Of a stretch of DNA of 10,783 nucleotides, positions 1 through 6,301 are shown piece after piece. The position numbers and the translations under genes were made by a program. The stretch comes from Acidimicrobiia bacterium. GTDB taxonomy: Bacteria > Actinomycetota > Acidimicrobiia > UBA5794 > UBA11373. Below the pieces are notes generated by a model. It saw only the letters and a program-made list of their open reading frames with translations. It did not search any database and was not told where the DNA came from. How positions within the stretch are numbered: position 1 is the stretch's first letter; each line of letters starts with the position of its first letter. The stretch is from assembly GCA_025456165.1 (NCBI GenBank), contig JALOLI010000060.1, positions 1-10,783 of the forward strand, written 5' to 3'.

Positions 1-406
1 GCAGCTGGCCGTGGCGCATGCGGTTGATCAGCTGGGCCTGGTGGTCGTCGATGCGGCGGATGATCTGGCTGCTGGCGATGCGCGGCTTGATGCGGTCGGA
101 CTCCTCGGCGCCGATCGCCTGCAGGATGGCGGCTCCGGCGGCCCGGGTCTCGGCCTGCTCCGGGCAGTGGATCTCGAGCAGCCCGAAGTAGCGCTCAACG
201 ATCTGCATGCCCGGCTTCACCTTGGTGGCCTTGAGGGCGACGTCGGTGAGGCGGTTGATCTCGATGCCGGGGCTGATCTCCACCATGAGGGAGGCATCCT
301 TGGCCAGCGGCAGGAAGCCCTGCGCCACCGTGCCCAGGAAGGCGGCGTACTGGGGCTGCAGGCTGTCCAGGAACGAATAGCCGCGTAGATCGACGTCGCT
401 CTTCAC
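1..406 (-). CDS. BMC-T shell protein, tandem-domain trimer type (partial, 3' end outside window)
   Basis: Trimeric shell protein of a bacterial microcompartment. Read on the minus strand from a GTG at 406, the 135 visible residues begin [19 protein letters not shown]. The pattern F-L-D-x-L-Q-P-Q, then [18 protein letters not shown] and V-E-R-x-F-G-L-L-E, is that of CcmP/CsoS1D-like BMC-T proteins, which carry two fused BMC domains and form pseudohexameric, often double-stacked and gated tiles. The first domain (about residues 8-98) is complete. The second starts at about residue 108, with I-A-S-x-Q-I-I-R-R-I-D near its beginning, and leaves the window at base 1; roughly 70 residues are missing if the length is typical. 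The GTG overlaps the deoC stop by 4 bases (GTGA) and has a strong ribosome site, so it is co-translated with deoC. The family call is from remembered sequence pattern, not a search. Confidence 0.82.
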   Translation of the reverse strand, partial: MKSDVDLRGYSFLDSLQPQYAAFLGTVAQGFLPLAKDASLMVEISPGIEINRLTDVALKATKVKPGMQIVERYFGLLEIHCPEQAETRAAGAAILQAIGAEESDRIKPRIASSQIIRRIDDHQAQLINRMRHGQL

Positions 407-1257
407 CCCGCTCCTCCCGACTCGCTGACGATAGCGATCCCGGCCGAGGCGCCGATGCGCGTGGCGCCGGCGGCGATCAGTTCCTCGGCGTCCTTGCGGG
501 TCTTGATGCCCCCCGACGCCTTGATGCCCATGTCGGGCCCGACGGATTCGCGCATCAGGGCCACGTCGTAGACCGTGGCCCCGCCCGGGCCGAAGCCCGT
601 CGAGGTCTTGACGAAGTTGGCCTTGGCCCGCTTGGCCAGGCGGCTGGCGATCACCTTCTCCTCGTCGGTCAGCATGGCCGCTTCGATGATCACCTTGCAG
701 ACCACCCCCGCCTCGCGGCAGGCATCGGCCACACCGGCGATGTCGCGCTCCACCAGTTCGTAGTCGCCCGACTTCAGGGCCCCGATGTTGATCACCATGT
801 CGATCTCGCGGGCGCCGTCGCGGATGGCCTGGCGGGCCTCCAAGGCCTTGATGGCCGGGGTGTGAGCCCCCAGGGGGAACCCCACCACCGAGCAGGCCAC
901 GGCATCGCTCCCCCGCAGGTTGAGCGCCACCCGGCGCACCCAGGCGGGGTTCACGCACACCGAGGCGAAGCCGAACCGCCGGGCCTCATCGCACATCCGG
1001 TCGACTTCGTCGGCGCTGGCGTCGGCCCGCAGCAGGGTGTGGTCGATGAACCCGGCGAGGTCGGTGGGAACGTCGGCGCCGACCCCGTTGTACGAGATGC
1101 GGGACGCTCCGGCCGCCACGACCTCGCGCACCTTGCCCGAGGAGTGCGAGGCGCAGTCGCCCGGGCAGAGCAGGCACTGGGCGAAGGCCTCGCCCGTCAG
1201 GGCGGTGAGCACTCGCCGGGTGACGGCTTCGACGACGACTTCGATGTCCTGGCTCAC
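403..1257 (-). CDS. deoC: Deoxyribose-phosphate aldolase, microcompartment-type with N-terminal encapsulation extension
   Basis: Class I aldolase that cleaves 2-deoxyribose 5-phosphate to glyceraldehyde 3-phosphate and acetaldehyde. The protein is 284 aa. The catalytic barrel runs from about residue 66 (F-I-D-H-T-L-L) to the end. It has the Schiff-base Lys217 in V-K-T-S-T-G-F-G, Lys246 in I-K-A-S-G-G-I, Asp153 in E-I-D-M-V-I-N-I-G, and the phosphate-binding end [11 protein letters not shown]. About 65 residues precede the barrel: an amphipathic helix (residues 4-20) that looks like an encapsulation peptide, then a Cys28-x2-Cys31-x3-Cys35 cluster with His38, then [13 protein letters not shown]. 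Acetaldehyde is volatile and reactive, which suits enclosure in the BMC whose shell gene follows. The GTG at 1257 is the furthest upstream in-frame start before a stop codon; no strong ribosome site is seen. The aldolase call is firm; encapsulation is inferred. Confidence 0.93.
   Translation of the reverse strand: MSQDIEVVVEAVTRRVLTALTGEAFAQCLLCPGDCASHSSGKVREVVAAGASRISYNGVGADVPTDLAGFIDHTLLRADASADEVDRMCDEARRFGFASVCVNPAWVRRVALNLRGSDAVACSVVGFPLGAHTPAIKALEARQAIRDGAREIDMVINIGALKSGDYELVERDIAGVADACREAGVVCKVIIEAAMLTDEEKVIASRLAKRAKANFVKTSTGFGPGGATVYDVALMRESVGPDMGIKASGGIKTRKDAEELIAAGATRIGASAGIAIVSESGGAG
411..417 (-). promoter_or_regulatory. Ribosome binding site of the BMC-T gene
   Basis: GGAGGAG on the minus strand lies 4 bases before the GTG at 406, inside the 3' end of deoC. 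It is the strongest Shine-Dalgarno match in the left operon and fixes the GTG start. A shell protein made in high copy would fit a strong site. Confidence 0.65.
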
Positions 1258-1286
1258 GAGATCACCCGGCTCATGAGATCACTCAT
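1254..1286 (-). other. Possible 10-codon coupling mini-ORF between rpiB and deoC
   Basis: ATG at 1286 overlaps the rpiB-like stop as ATGA and reads [10 protein letters not shown]. Its TGA (1256-1254) overlaps the deoC GTG start by two bases. Such a chain could carry ribosomes from rpiB to deoC across a 25-base gap that lacks a good ribosome site. A chance origin is quite possible in so short a frame. Confidence 0.25.
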
Positions 1287-1289
1287 GAG
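1270..1289. repeat. Two copies of palindrome CTCATGAG, 12 bp apart
   Basis: CTCATGAG occurs at 1270-1277 and 1282-1289, separated by ATCA. Each copy is its own reverse complement. The pair covers the rpiB stop codon and part of the rpiB-deoC gap. No function can be assigned; it may only reflect the ATG/TGA overlaps located there. Confidence 0.5.
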
Positions 1290-1924
1290 GCCACCTTCCC
1301 CGCCAGGTAGCGGCGCTCGACGGCATCGATCTTGGCCACCCGGGCGGCGTGGCGGCCTCCGCCCCAGGCCGTAGCCAGCCAGGCCTCCACAATCTGCCAG
1401 GCCAGGTTCTCCCCGATGAGCCCGGCCCCCAGGGTGAGCACGTTGGCGTGGTTGTGCTCCCGGCTGTTCACCGCGGTGGACATGTCGTAGCAGAGGGCGG
1501 CCCGCACCCCGGGCACCTTGTTGGCCACCATCGCCGAGCCTATGCCGGCGCCGTCGACGGCGATGCCCCAGGCGCAGCGGCCGGCAGCCACCGCCTCCGC
1601 CACTTTGACGGCGAAGTCGGGGTAGTCGACCGACTCGGTGGAGTTGGTCCCGCAGTCCTCCACCGTGTAGCCCTTCTCCCGCAGCCGGAAAGCGAGGCGT
1701 TCCTTGAGCTTGAAACCCCCGTGGTCGGCGCCGATGGCGATGGGGCCACCGGCCACCGGCACCGGCCCGGCCACCGCCGGAGCCGGCTCGGGGGCGGACG
1801 ACGGAGCCGTCGACGGTGGCGAAGCCCCACCCGCTCCGGCGCTGCCGGCGGCCATGACGTCGGCCACGACGCGGCGCACCAGGGCGCGAATCTCTTCTTC
1901 CGACGGCACGGGGCGCCCGGTCAC
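1283..1924 (-). CDS. rpiB: RpiB/LacAB-family sugar-phosphate isomerase with encapsulation-type N-terminus
   Basis: The family interconverts aldose and ketose phosphates; RpiB proper acts on ribose 5-phosphate and ribulose 5-phosphate. The protein is 213 aa, about 60 more than ordinary RpiB. Residues 8-26 form an amphipathic helix (S-E-E-E-I-R-A-L-V-R-R-V-V-A-D-V-M), residues 27-60 are an Ala/Pro/Ser/Gly linker, and the enzyme domain starts at I62. Conserved features are G-A-D-H-G-G-F-K-L-K (His68), D-Y-P-D-F-A, A-N-K-V-P-G-V-R-A-A-L and S-R-E-H-N (His157, matching the E. coli phosphate-side His). The position of E. coli catalytic Cys66 is Asp124 (V-D-G-A-G-I-G), and the Glu used by the mycobacterial type is absent. 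The helix plus linker and the neighbouring BMC genes indicate a lumen enzyme. It is probably first in this operon. The GTG start is supported by a promoter just upstream. The exact substrate is uncertain because of the Asp change. Confidence 0.88.
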   Translation of the reverse strand: MTGRPVPSEEEIRALVRRVVADVMAAGSAGAGGASPPSTAPSSAPEPAPAVAGPVPVAGGPIAIGADHGGFKLKERLAFRLREKGYTVEDCGTNSTESVDYPDFAVKVAEAVAAGRCAWGIAVDGAGIGSAMVANKVPGVRAALCYDMSTAVNSREHNHANVLTLGAGLIGENLAWQIVEAWLATAWGGGRHAARVAKIDAVERRYLAGKVAS

Positions 1925-1927
1925 GCC

Positions 1928-1938
1928 GGGATTATCCC
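1928..1938 (-). promoter_or_regulatory. Possible leaderless promoter for the BMC operon, inside an 11-bp palindrome
   Basis: The minus strand reads GGGATAATCCC, a 5-bp inverted repeat around one base. It contains GATAAT (1936-1931), a good -10 match, whose last base lies 6 bases before the GTG of the rpiB-like gene. That spacing is usual for leaderless actinobacterial transcripts and agrees with the absence of a ribosome site there. No convincing -35 box is visible. The palindrome could also be an operator. Confidence 0.42.
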
Positions 1939-1963
1939 ACGAAGTGCCTCCCGGCAGCGGTCC

Positions 1964-1969
1964 TATGCT
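1964..1969 (+). promoter_or_regulatory. Probable -10 element (TATGCT) for the HTH gene
   Basis: TATGCT, followed by GGGCC, lies 29 bases before the GTG at 1999. A GGAG ribosome site at 1988-1991 sits 7 bases before that start. A TANNNT hexamer in a similar position precedes three other starts or operons on this strand. No -35 match is evident. It lies in the 74-base divergent gap shared with the BMC operon. Confidence 0.42.
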
Positions 1970-1998
1970 GGGCCGCCACTCGACAACGGAGCCGCCGC

Positions 1999-2601
1999 GT
2001 GGGCACCGACCCCACCTCCATCTGGGAAAGGACCGGGACCCGGCTGCGCCGACCGGTCCCGACCCCCGCGCCGGCGCCCCGGGGAGCCGCCTCCGGACCT
2101 GCCGAAGAGCGCCCGGCAGCGCCGGCGCGCATCGGCCTGAAGGAGGCCTCCCGGCGCTACGGCGTCGCCCTGGGGACGCTGCGCGCCTGGTGCCGCGCCG
2201 GCGAGGTGGACGCCGTCATGGGACGCGGCCCCCAAGGACGCCAGTGGATGGTGGCCCCGGCATCGGTGGCGGCCAGGAAGCGCCGTGCCGGCGGCGGAGG
2301 CAAGACCGCGGCCGGCCCCACCGGCGACGGCACCGCCATGCTGGTGCCGCGCGACGCCTGGGATCGCCTGCTGGCCCAACTGGGCCACCTCCACGAGGCA
2401 GGCCAGCAGCTCGCCGAGGCCCGGGAGCGGGCCGCCAAGGCGGAGACCGAGGCAGCGTTCCTGCGGGAGCGCCTCACCGAGATGCGGCAGGAGCGCGACG
2501 GCCTGCGGCAGCGCTTGGAAGCGCCCCCGGCCCCGGCCCCGGCCGACACCGCTGAGCCCCGCTTCCGCCTGCCTTTCCGCCGCCGGCCGCGGCGCTCGTA
2601 G
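1999..2601 (+). CDS. HTH (MerR/excisionase-like) DNA-binding protein with C-terminal coiled coil
   Basis: The protein is 200 aa and has three parts. Residues 1-43 are Pro/Ala-rich and probably disordered. Residues 44-90 (R-I-G-L-K-E-A-S-R-R-Y-G-V, then T-L-R-A-W-C-R-A-G-E-V, then G-R-Q-W-M-V) form the helix-turn-helix with wing seen in MerR/excisionase-type proteins that choose DNA through a Y-G-V-x-x-x-T-L-R-x-W helix. Residues 112-175 are a long charged helix (L-A-Q-L-G-H-L-H-E-A-G-Q-Q-L, then E-R-L-T-E-M-R-Q-E-R-D), very likely a coiled coil for dimerization. The tail R-F-R-L-P-F-R-R-R-P-R-R-S is strongly basic and may touch DNA or the membrane. The GTG start has GGAG 7 bases upstream. It is divergent from the BMC operon, so it could regulate it, but this is only positional. 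It ends 8 bases before the transporter gene and is probably co-transcribed with it. Confidence 0.75.
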   Translation: MGTDPTSIWERTGTRLRRPVPTPAPAPRGAASGPAEERPAAPARIGLKEASRRYGVALGTLRAWCRAGEVDAVMGRGPQGRQWMVAPASVAARKRRAGGGGKTAAGPTGDGTAMLVPRDAWDRLLAQLGHLHEAGQQLAEARERAAKAETEAAFLRERLTEMRQERDGLRQRLEAPPAPAPADTAEPRFRLPFRRRPRRS

Positions 2602-2609
2602 GAACCGGG

Positions 2610-3524
2610 ATGCGAGCCCGGGTCTGGGCGGCCATCGTCGTTTCCTCGCTCGGCTGGGGCACGGCCGGCATCGCCACCCGGGCCGCTCTCCGGGAAGGGG
2701 TGGGGCCCTTCACCATCATCGGGATGCGGGTGCTCATCGCCGCCGCCGCCGTGTTCGCCTACTCCCTGGCCCGGAGCCGGCCCCTGCCCGACCGGCGCAT
2801 GTGGGGCCTGGGGGCGGTCGTCGGCCTCACCAACATCACCGCCCCCTACATCCTGTTCACCCTGGCGGTGCAGCACGCCTCGGCCGGCTTCCTCGGCATG
2901 ATCATCACCAACATCCCCCTCGCCACCGCGGTGTGGGCCCACTTCCTGCTCCCCGACGAGAAGCTGAACCGGCACAAGGCCTTCGGCCTGGCTCTGGCGG
3001 TGGCCGGGGTGACCCTGCTCCTCGCCACGGGGGAGTCCGGCCTCGGCGACGCCGGGCGGGCAGGGCCCTCGGCGGCGCTGGCCCTGATCGGGGTGGTGGT
3101 GGCCGCCTTCGGCGGGGTCCACGCCCGCCGCCACGCCCCCGACCACGACGTGCTCGACCTGGCCGGCCCGCAGTTCGCCCTCGGGGCGGCGGTCCTAGTC
3201 CCGCTGATGGTCATAACCGAGGGCCTCCCCACCGGGGTCTCCGCCGCCGGCTGGGGCCTGGTGGTGACCATGGCCCTCGCCGGCACGTTCATGCCCTTCC
3301 TGCTCTACTTCTGGATGCTGCAGAGGGTCAGCGCCACCACGGCCTCGCTCCCCAGCTACCTGGTCCTGGTGATCGCCCTGACCGGCGGCGCCCTGCTGCT
3401 CGACGAGCAGGTGACCTGGCTCATGGCCGGAGGGGGCGCGCTGATCCTGGCCGGGGTCCTGTTCACGGAGAGGGCCGAGCCGGCGCCGCCCGCCGCCGGA
3501 CCGGGACCCGAGGTCGTCGGCTGA
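2610..3524 (+). CDS. EamA/DMT-family transporter
   Basis: Integral membrane carrier of the drug/metabolite transporter superfamily. The protein is 304 aa, the usual length, with about ten hydrophobic segments arranged as two EamA repeats. The first repeat opens with S-S-L-G-W-G-T-A-G-I-A-T-R-A-A and includes G-P-F-T-I-I-G-M-R; the end of its fourth helix region has A-S-A-G-F-L-G-M-I-I-T-N-I-P-L. The second ends with S-A-T-T-A-S-L-P-S-Y-L-V-L-V-I-A-L and G-G-A-L-L-L-D-E-Q-V-T, the typical EamA close with an acidic residue before the last helix. The tail is Pro/Ala-rich. Members export or import amino acids, nucleosides or other metabolites; the substrate cannot be read from sequence. The ATG has AGGA overlapping the preceding stop, 6 bases upstream, so translation is probably coupled to the HTH gene. 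Confidence 0.9.
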   Translation: MRARVWAAIVVSSLGWGTAGIATRAALREGVGPFTIIGMRVLIAAAAVFAYSLARSRPLPDRRMWGLGAVVGLTNITAPYILFTLAVQHASAGFLGMIITNIPLATAVWAHFLLPDEKLNRHKAFGLALAVAGVTLLLATGESGLGDAGRAGPSAALALIGVVVAAFGGVHARRHAPDHDVLDLAGPQFALGAAVLVPLMVITEGLPTGVSAAGWGLVVTMALAGTFMPFLLYFWMLQRVSATTASLPSYLVLVIALTGGALLLDEQVTWLMAGGGALILAGVLFTERAEPAPPAAGPGPEVVG

Positions 3525-3538
3525 GCCGCCCCGGCGGC
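3525..3538 (+). terminator. Weak hairpin after the EamA gene
   Basis: GCCGCCCCGGCGGC directly follows the stop codon and can form a 5-bp GC stem with a 4-base loop. No T-run follows, so intrinsic termination would be weak. It lies just before the promoter of the next operon, which is where a terminator would be expected. Confidence 0.3.
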
Positions 3539-3559
3539 AACGGATGCCGGCCCGTGGAC

Positions 3560-3565
3560 TAGGTT
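3560..3565 (+). promoter_or_regulatory. Probable leaderless promoter (TAGGTT) of the ABC-MurJ-sulfotransferase operon
   Basis: TAGGTT ends 6 bases before the GTG at 3572, the spacing expected for transcription starting at the start codon. The 47-base gap holds no ribosome site near the start. The flank GGACTAG is shared with the element before the lipoprotein gene near 9760. No clear -35 box is seen. Confidence 0.5.
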
Positions 3566-3571
3566 GAACCC

Positions 3572-4480
3572 GTGCCCGAGACGATCATCGCCACCCAGGC
3601 CCTGGGGTTCTCCTACGGCGACATCGTCGCCCTGCGCGACGTGACCCTCGAAGTGCCGGCGGGCTGCATCGGGCTGGTCGGGGCCAACGGCGCCGGCAAG
3701 ACGACTCTGCTCAAGCTCCTCCTGGGGATCCTGCGCCCCGCCGAAGGCGCCGCCTGGGCGCTCGGGCACCCACTGCCGGCCGAGGCGCTGGCGGTGCGAG
3801 CCCGCGTCGGCTACATGCCCGAGAGCGCCTGCCTCCCCCCCGACCAGACCGCCGCCGACTTCGTGGGCTACGCCGCCGAGTTGGCCGGCCTCACCAGCCG
3901 GGCCGCCCGGCAGCGGGCCAGCGACGTCCTCGGCCTCGTGGGGTTGCACGAAGAGCGCTTCCGCCACATGGGCGGCTTCTCCACCGGCATGAAGCAGCGG
4001 GCCAAGCTGGCCCAGGCCATCGTCCACGACCCCGACCTCGTCCTCCTCGACGAGCCCACCGCCGGCCTCGACCCCGAGGGCCGCGAGGAGATGCTCGAGT
4101 TGATCGGGCGCCTCGACGGCTTCGGGATCAACTCCGTGGTCTCCTCTCACGTGCTCACCGACATCGAGCGCACCTGCCACTGGGTGGTGATGCTCGACGG
4201 CGGCGGGGTGCTCCGCTCCGGTCCGCTCACCGAGATCTCCGCCACCGGCGAAGTGGCCGTCGAGGTGCTCGACGACCCCACCCCCCTGGCGGCCGCCCTG
4301 GAGGCCGCCGGCGCCGTCGTCGAGGTGCGCGGCCGTATGGTCGTGGTGCGGGCCGGCGCCGCCGACCCGTTCGATCTGGTGCGCGACGCCCTGGCCGAGA
4401 CCGGCACCGCCGTTCGCCGCCTCGGGCCGCGCCGCACCACCCTGGAGGACGTCTTCCTGCAAGGGGCCGACGGTGTCTGA
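3572..4480 (+). CDS. ABC transporter ATP-binding protein (first of two, CcmA-like)
   Basis: Cytoplasmic ATPase that powers the ABC-2 permease encoded next. The protein is 302 aa. Walker A is G-A-N-G-A-G-K-T-T (residues 37-45), the Q-loop region reads Y-M-P-E-S (81-85), the signature is F-S-T-G-M-K-Q-R-A-K (136-145), Walker B and D-loop are L-L-D-E-P-T-A-G-L-D-P (158-168), and the switch His is His193 in S-S-H. All catalytic parts are present, so it should be active. Residues from about 215 form the accessory C-terminal domain found in CcmA/BcrA-type exporter ATPases, ending T-L-E-D-V-F-L. It resembles the second ATPase of the operon, suggesting duplication of an ATPase-permease pair. The last 8 bases overlap the permease gene. 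The substrate is unknown. Confidence 0.95.
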   Translation: MPETIIATQALGFSYGDIVALRDVTLEVPAGCIGLVGANGAGKTTLLKLLLGILRPAEGAAWALGHPLPAEALAVRARVGYMPESACLPPDQTAADFVGYAAELAGLTSRAARQRASDVLGLVGLHEERFRHMGGFSTGMKQRAKLAQAIVHDPDLVLLDEPTAGLDPEGREEMLELIGRLDGFGINSVVSSHVLTDIERTCHWVVMLDGGGVLRSGPLTEISATGEVAVEVLDDPTPLAAALEAAGAVVEVRGRMVVVRAGAADPFDLVRDALAETGTAVRRLGPRRTTLEDVFLQGADGV

Positions 4481-5348
4481 GGGCGTCGTCTACGACCTGG
4501 GCTACCGCCCCCACGAGGGTGAGCGCCTCGGCCGGTCCGGTGCGGTCCGGGCCCTCCTCCGGGACGGCCTGCGCCGGATGATGGGATTGCGCCGCCGGGC
4601 CCGGGCCAAGGTGGGCCCGTGGAGCCTGCTCGCCATCGCCGTCCTCCCGGCGGTCGCCTTCATCGGGGTGTCGGTGTTCACCCGCCAGATGGGGGTCGAC
4701 GACGTCGAGTTCTTCTCCCACGCCCAGTATTTCGACCTGACCGGCACCATCGCCCTGCTCTTCATCGCCTTCTCGGCCGGGGAACTGCTGGTGCCCGACC
4801 GGGCCTACGGGGTGCTCCAGGTCTACGCCTCGCGCCCGTTGACTCCCGGCGACTACCTGCTGGGCCGGGCGGCGGCGCTGGCGATCGTCGTCCTGGCCTT
4901 CATGGAGTTGCCCCACCTGGTGCTGTTCCTCGGCCGGGCCTGGGTCTCCGACGACGGCTTCGGCTCGTACCTGGCCGCCAACGCCGAAGTGCTGTGGCAG
5001 ACCGCCCTGGCCTCCCTGGTCTACTTCGCCGGCCTGGCTCCCCTCGCCTTCCTCTTCGCCGCCTACAGCAAGCGGCCCGCCCTGGCCTCCGGGGCTTTCG
5101 TCGGGATGATGCTGGTGCTCACGCCGGCGACCCACGCCCTGGTGGTGGAGGCCGGTTTCGCCCCCTTCGGCCTCTTCGCTCTGCAGCACCATCCGGCGGT
5201 GATCAAGGACTGGATCATGGGGACGGCGAACTACCGCCTGGTGCCGACGCGCGCCGGCTTCGACCCCTGGGTCTCGCTGGCCGTCATCGCCGTCGTCGCC
5301 CTGGCGGCCGGCTGGATGGTGGTCCGCCGCTACCGGAGGCCGGTGTGA
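4473..5348 (+). CDS. ABC-2 type permease (partner of first ATPase)
   Basis: Membrane subunit of an ABC exporter, 291 aa. The N-terminal cytoplasmic part has the motif Y-D-L-G-Y-R-P-H-E-G-E-R-L-G-R, common at the start of actinobacterial ABC-2 permeases. About six membrane helices follow, near residues 50-69, 88-108, 131-152, 172-195, 203-222 and 267-285. The loop G-E-L-L-V-P-D-R-A-Y-G-V-L-Q-V-Y-A-S-R-P-L, between helices 2 and 3, is the usual ATPase-contact region of this family. The protein ends in a basic R-R-Y-R-R-P-V tail. The GTG start overlaps the ATPase stop (GTGTCTGA), and the end overlaps the second ATPase start (GTGA). No substrate can be inferred. Confidence 0.88.
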   Translation: MSEGVVYDLGYRPHEGERLGRSGAVRALLRDGLRRMMGLRRRARAKVGPWSLLAIAVLPAVAFIGVSVFTRQMGVDDVEFFSHAQYFDLTGTIALLFIAFSAGELLVPDRAYGVLQVYASRPLTPGDYLLGRAAALAIVVLAFMELPHLVLFLGRAWVSDDGFGSYLAANAEVLWQTALASLVYFAGLAPLAFLFAAYSKRPALASGAFVGMMLVLTPATHALVVEAGFAPFGLFALQHHPAVIKDWIMGTANYRLVPTRAGFDPWVSLAVIAVVALAAGWMVVRRYRRPV

Positions 5349-6301
5349 CCGCTCCCCTCGTGCCCGACCCCGCCTCCCCGTCCTGGGCGCCTGAGCCCAC
5401 CGTCGAGGTGCGGGCCGTCTCGAAGTGGTTCGGGCAGAAGGTGGCGGTGTCCGACCTCACCTGCGCCTTCGGGGCCGGAGTCACCGGCCTCCTCGGCCCC
5501 AACGGGGCGGGGAAGACCACGCTGCTGCGCATGCTGGTGGGGCTGCTCTCCCCCTCCGACGGGACGATCAGCGTCCTGGGCAAGGACCCCCGCCACGACC
5601 CCGGGGTCTACCGCTCGCTGGCGATGGTGCCCGAGGAGGACGCCGTCTACGGGTTCCAGACGGCCCGGGAGTTCGTCGGCTACGCCGCCGTGCTCTCCGG
5701 CGTCGGCCCCGAAGCCGTCGAGCGAGCCATTGCCGCGGTCGAACTCGGCGACGCCGCCGACCGGCCCATCTCGGGGTTCAGCAAGGGCATGCGGCAGCGG
5801 GCCAAGGTGGCCGCGGCCCTGGTGCTCGACGCCCCGATCCTGGTGCTCGACGAACCCCTGAACGGCACCGACCCGGTGCAGCGGGCCCACCTCATCGCCA
5901 TCTTTCGCCGGCTCGGCGCCGAGGGGCGCACGGTGGTGGTCTCCTCCCACGTGCTGGCCGAGGTGGAGCGCGTGGCCGACCGGGTGCTGGCCATCGTGGA
6001 CGGCAAGCTGGCCGCCGCCGGCGACGTGGCCGCCATCCGCCGGGCGATGACCGACATCCCCTACCGGGTGCGCCTCGAGGCCGACGACGCCCGGCGCCTG
6101 GCCGCCGCCCTGGTCGGCTCCGAGGCGGTGGGGGCCGTAAGCGTCCACGGCCGGGTGCTGACCGTCGAGACCGGGGACCTGGCCGGCCTGGGGCGCACCG
6201 TGGCGCCGCTGGCCCGCTCCCTCGGCCTGCGCCTCTCGCTGTTCGAGCCCGAGGACCTCTCGCTGGAGAGCGTCTTCCGCTACCTGGTGAGGGGCCGATG
6301 A
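5345..6301 (+). CDS. ABC transporter ATP-binding protein (second of two)
   Basis: ATPase of the second ABC-2 exporter pair, 318 aa. It has Walker A G-P-N-G-A-G-K-T-T (residues 51-59), M-V-P-E-E at the Q-loop (94-98), signature F-S-K-G-M-R-Q-R-A-K (145-154), Walker B L-V-L-D-E-P-L-N-G-T-D-P (166-177) and switch His202 in S-S-H. The D-loop reads N-G-T-D rather than A-G-L-D, a variation seen in this subfamily. The C-terminal domain (about 225-318) ends L-E-S-V-F-R-Y-L-V. The GTG at 5345 overlaps the permease stop as GTGA. A GTG at 5360 is an alternative that would shorten a Pro-rich N-terminus. A longer reading upstream lies inside the permease gene in another frame and is not credible. The stop overlaps the next permease start (ATGA). 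Confidence 0.95.
   Translation: MTAPLVPDPASPSWAPEPTVEVRAVSKWFGQKVAVSDLTCAFGAGVTGLLGPNGAGKTTLLRMLVGLLSPSDGTISVLGKDPRHDPGVYRSLAMVPEEDAVYGFQTAREFVGYAAVLSGVGPEAVERAIAAVELGDAADRPISGFSKGMRQRAKVAAALVLDAPILVLDEPLNGTDPVQRAHLIAIFRRLGAEGRTVVVSSHVLAEVERVADRVLAIVDGKLAAAGDVAAIRRAMTDIPYRVRLEADDARRLAAALVGSEAVGAVSVHGRVLTVETGDLAGLGRTVAPLARSLGLRLSLFEPEDLSLESVFRYLVRGR

Noticed and set aside
11..388. Plus-strand open frame of 125 codons at the left edge
   Set aside because: It is antisense to the BMC-T gene, whose minus-strand product has clear family motifs; the plus-strand product is low-complexity Gly/Leu/Asp/Ala typical of GC-rich shadow frames.
2285..3562. Plus-strand open frame of 425 codons
   Set aside because: Out-of-frame shadow across the HTH and EamA genes, rich in Arg/Pro/Gly; the EamA frame has proper membrane helices and start.
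4619..5344. Long N-terminal extension of the second ABC ATPase
   Set aside because: The frame stays open but the residues are Arg/Pro/Gly-rich and overlap the first permease gene; the GTG at 5345 with GTGA overlap gives a normal ATPase.
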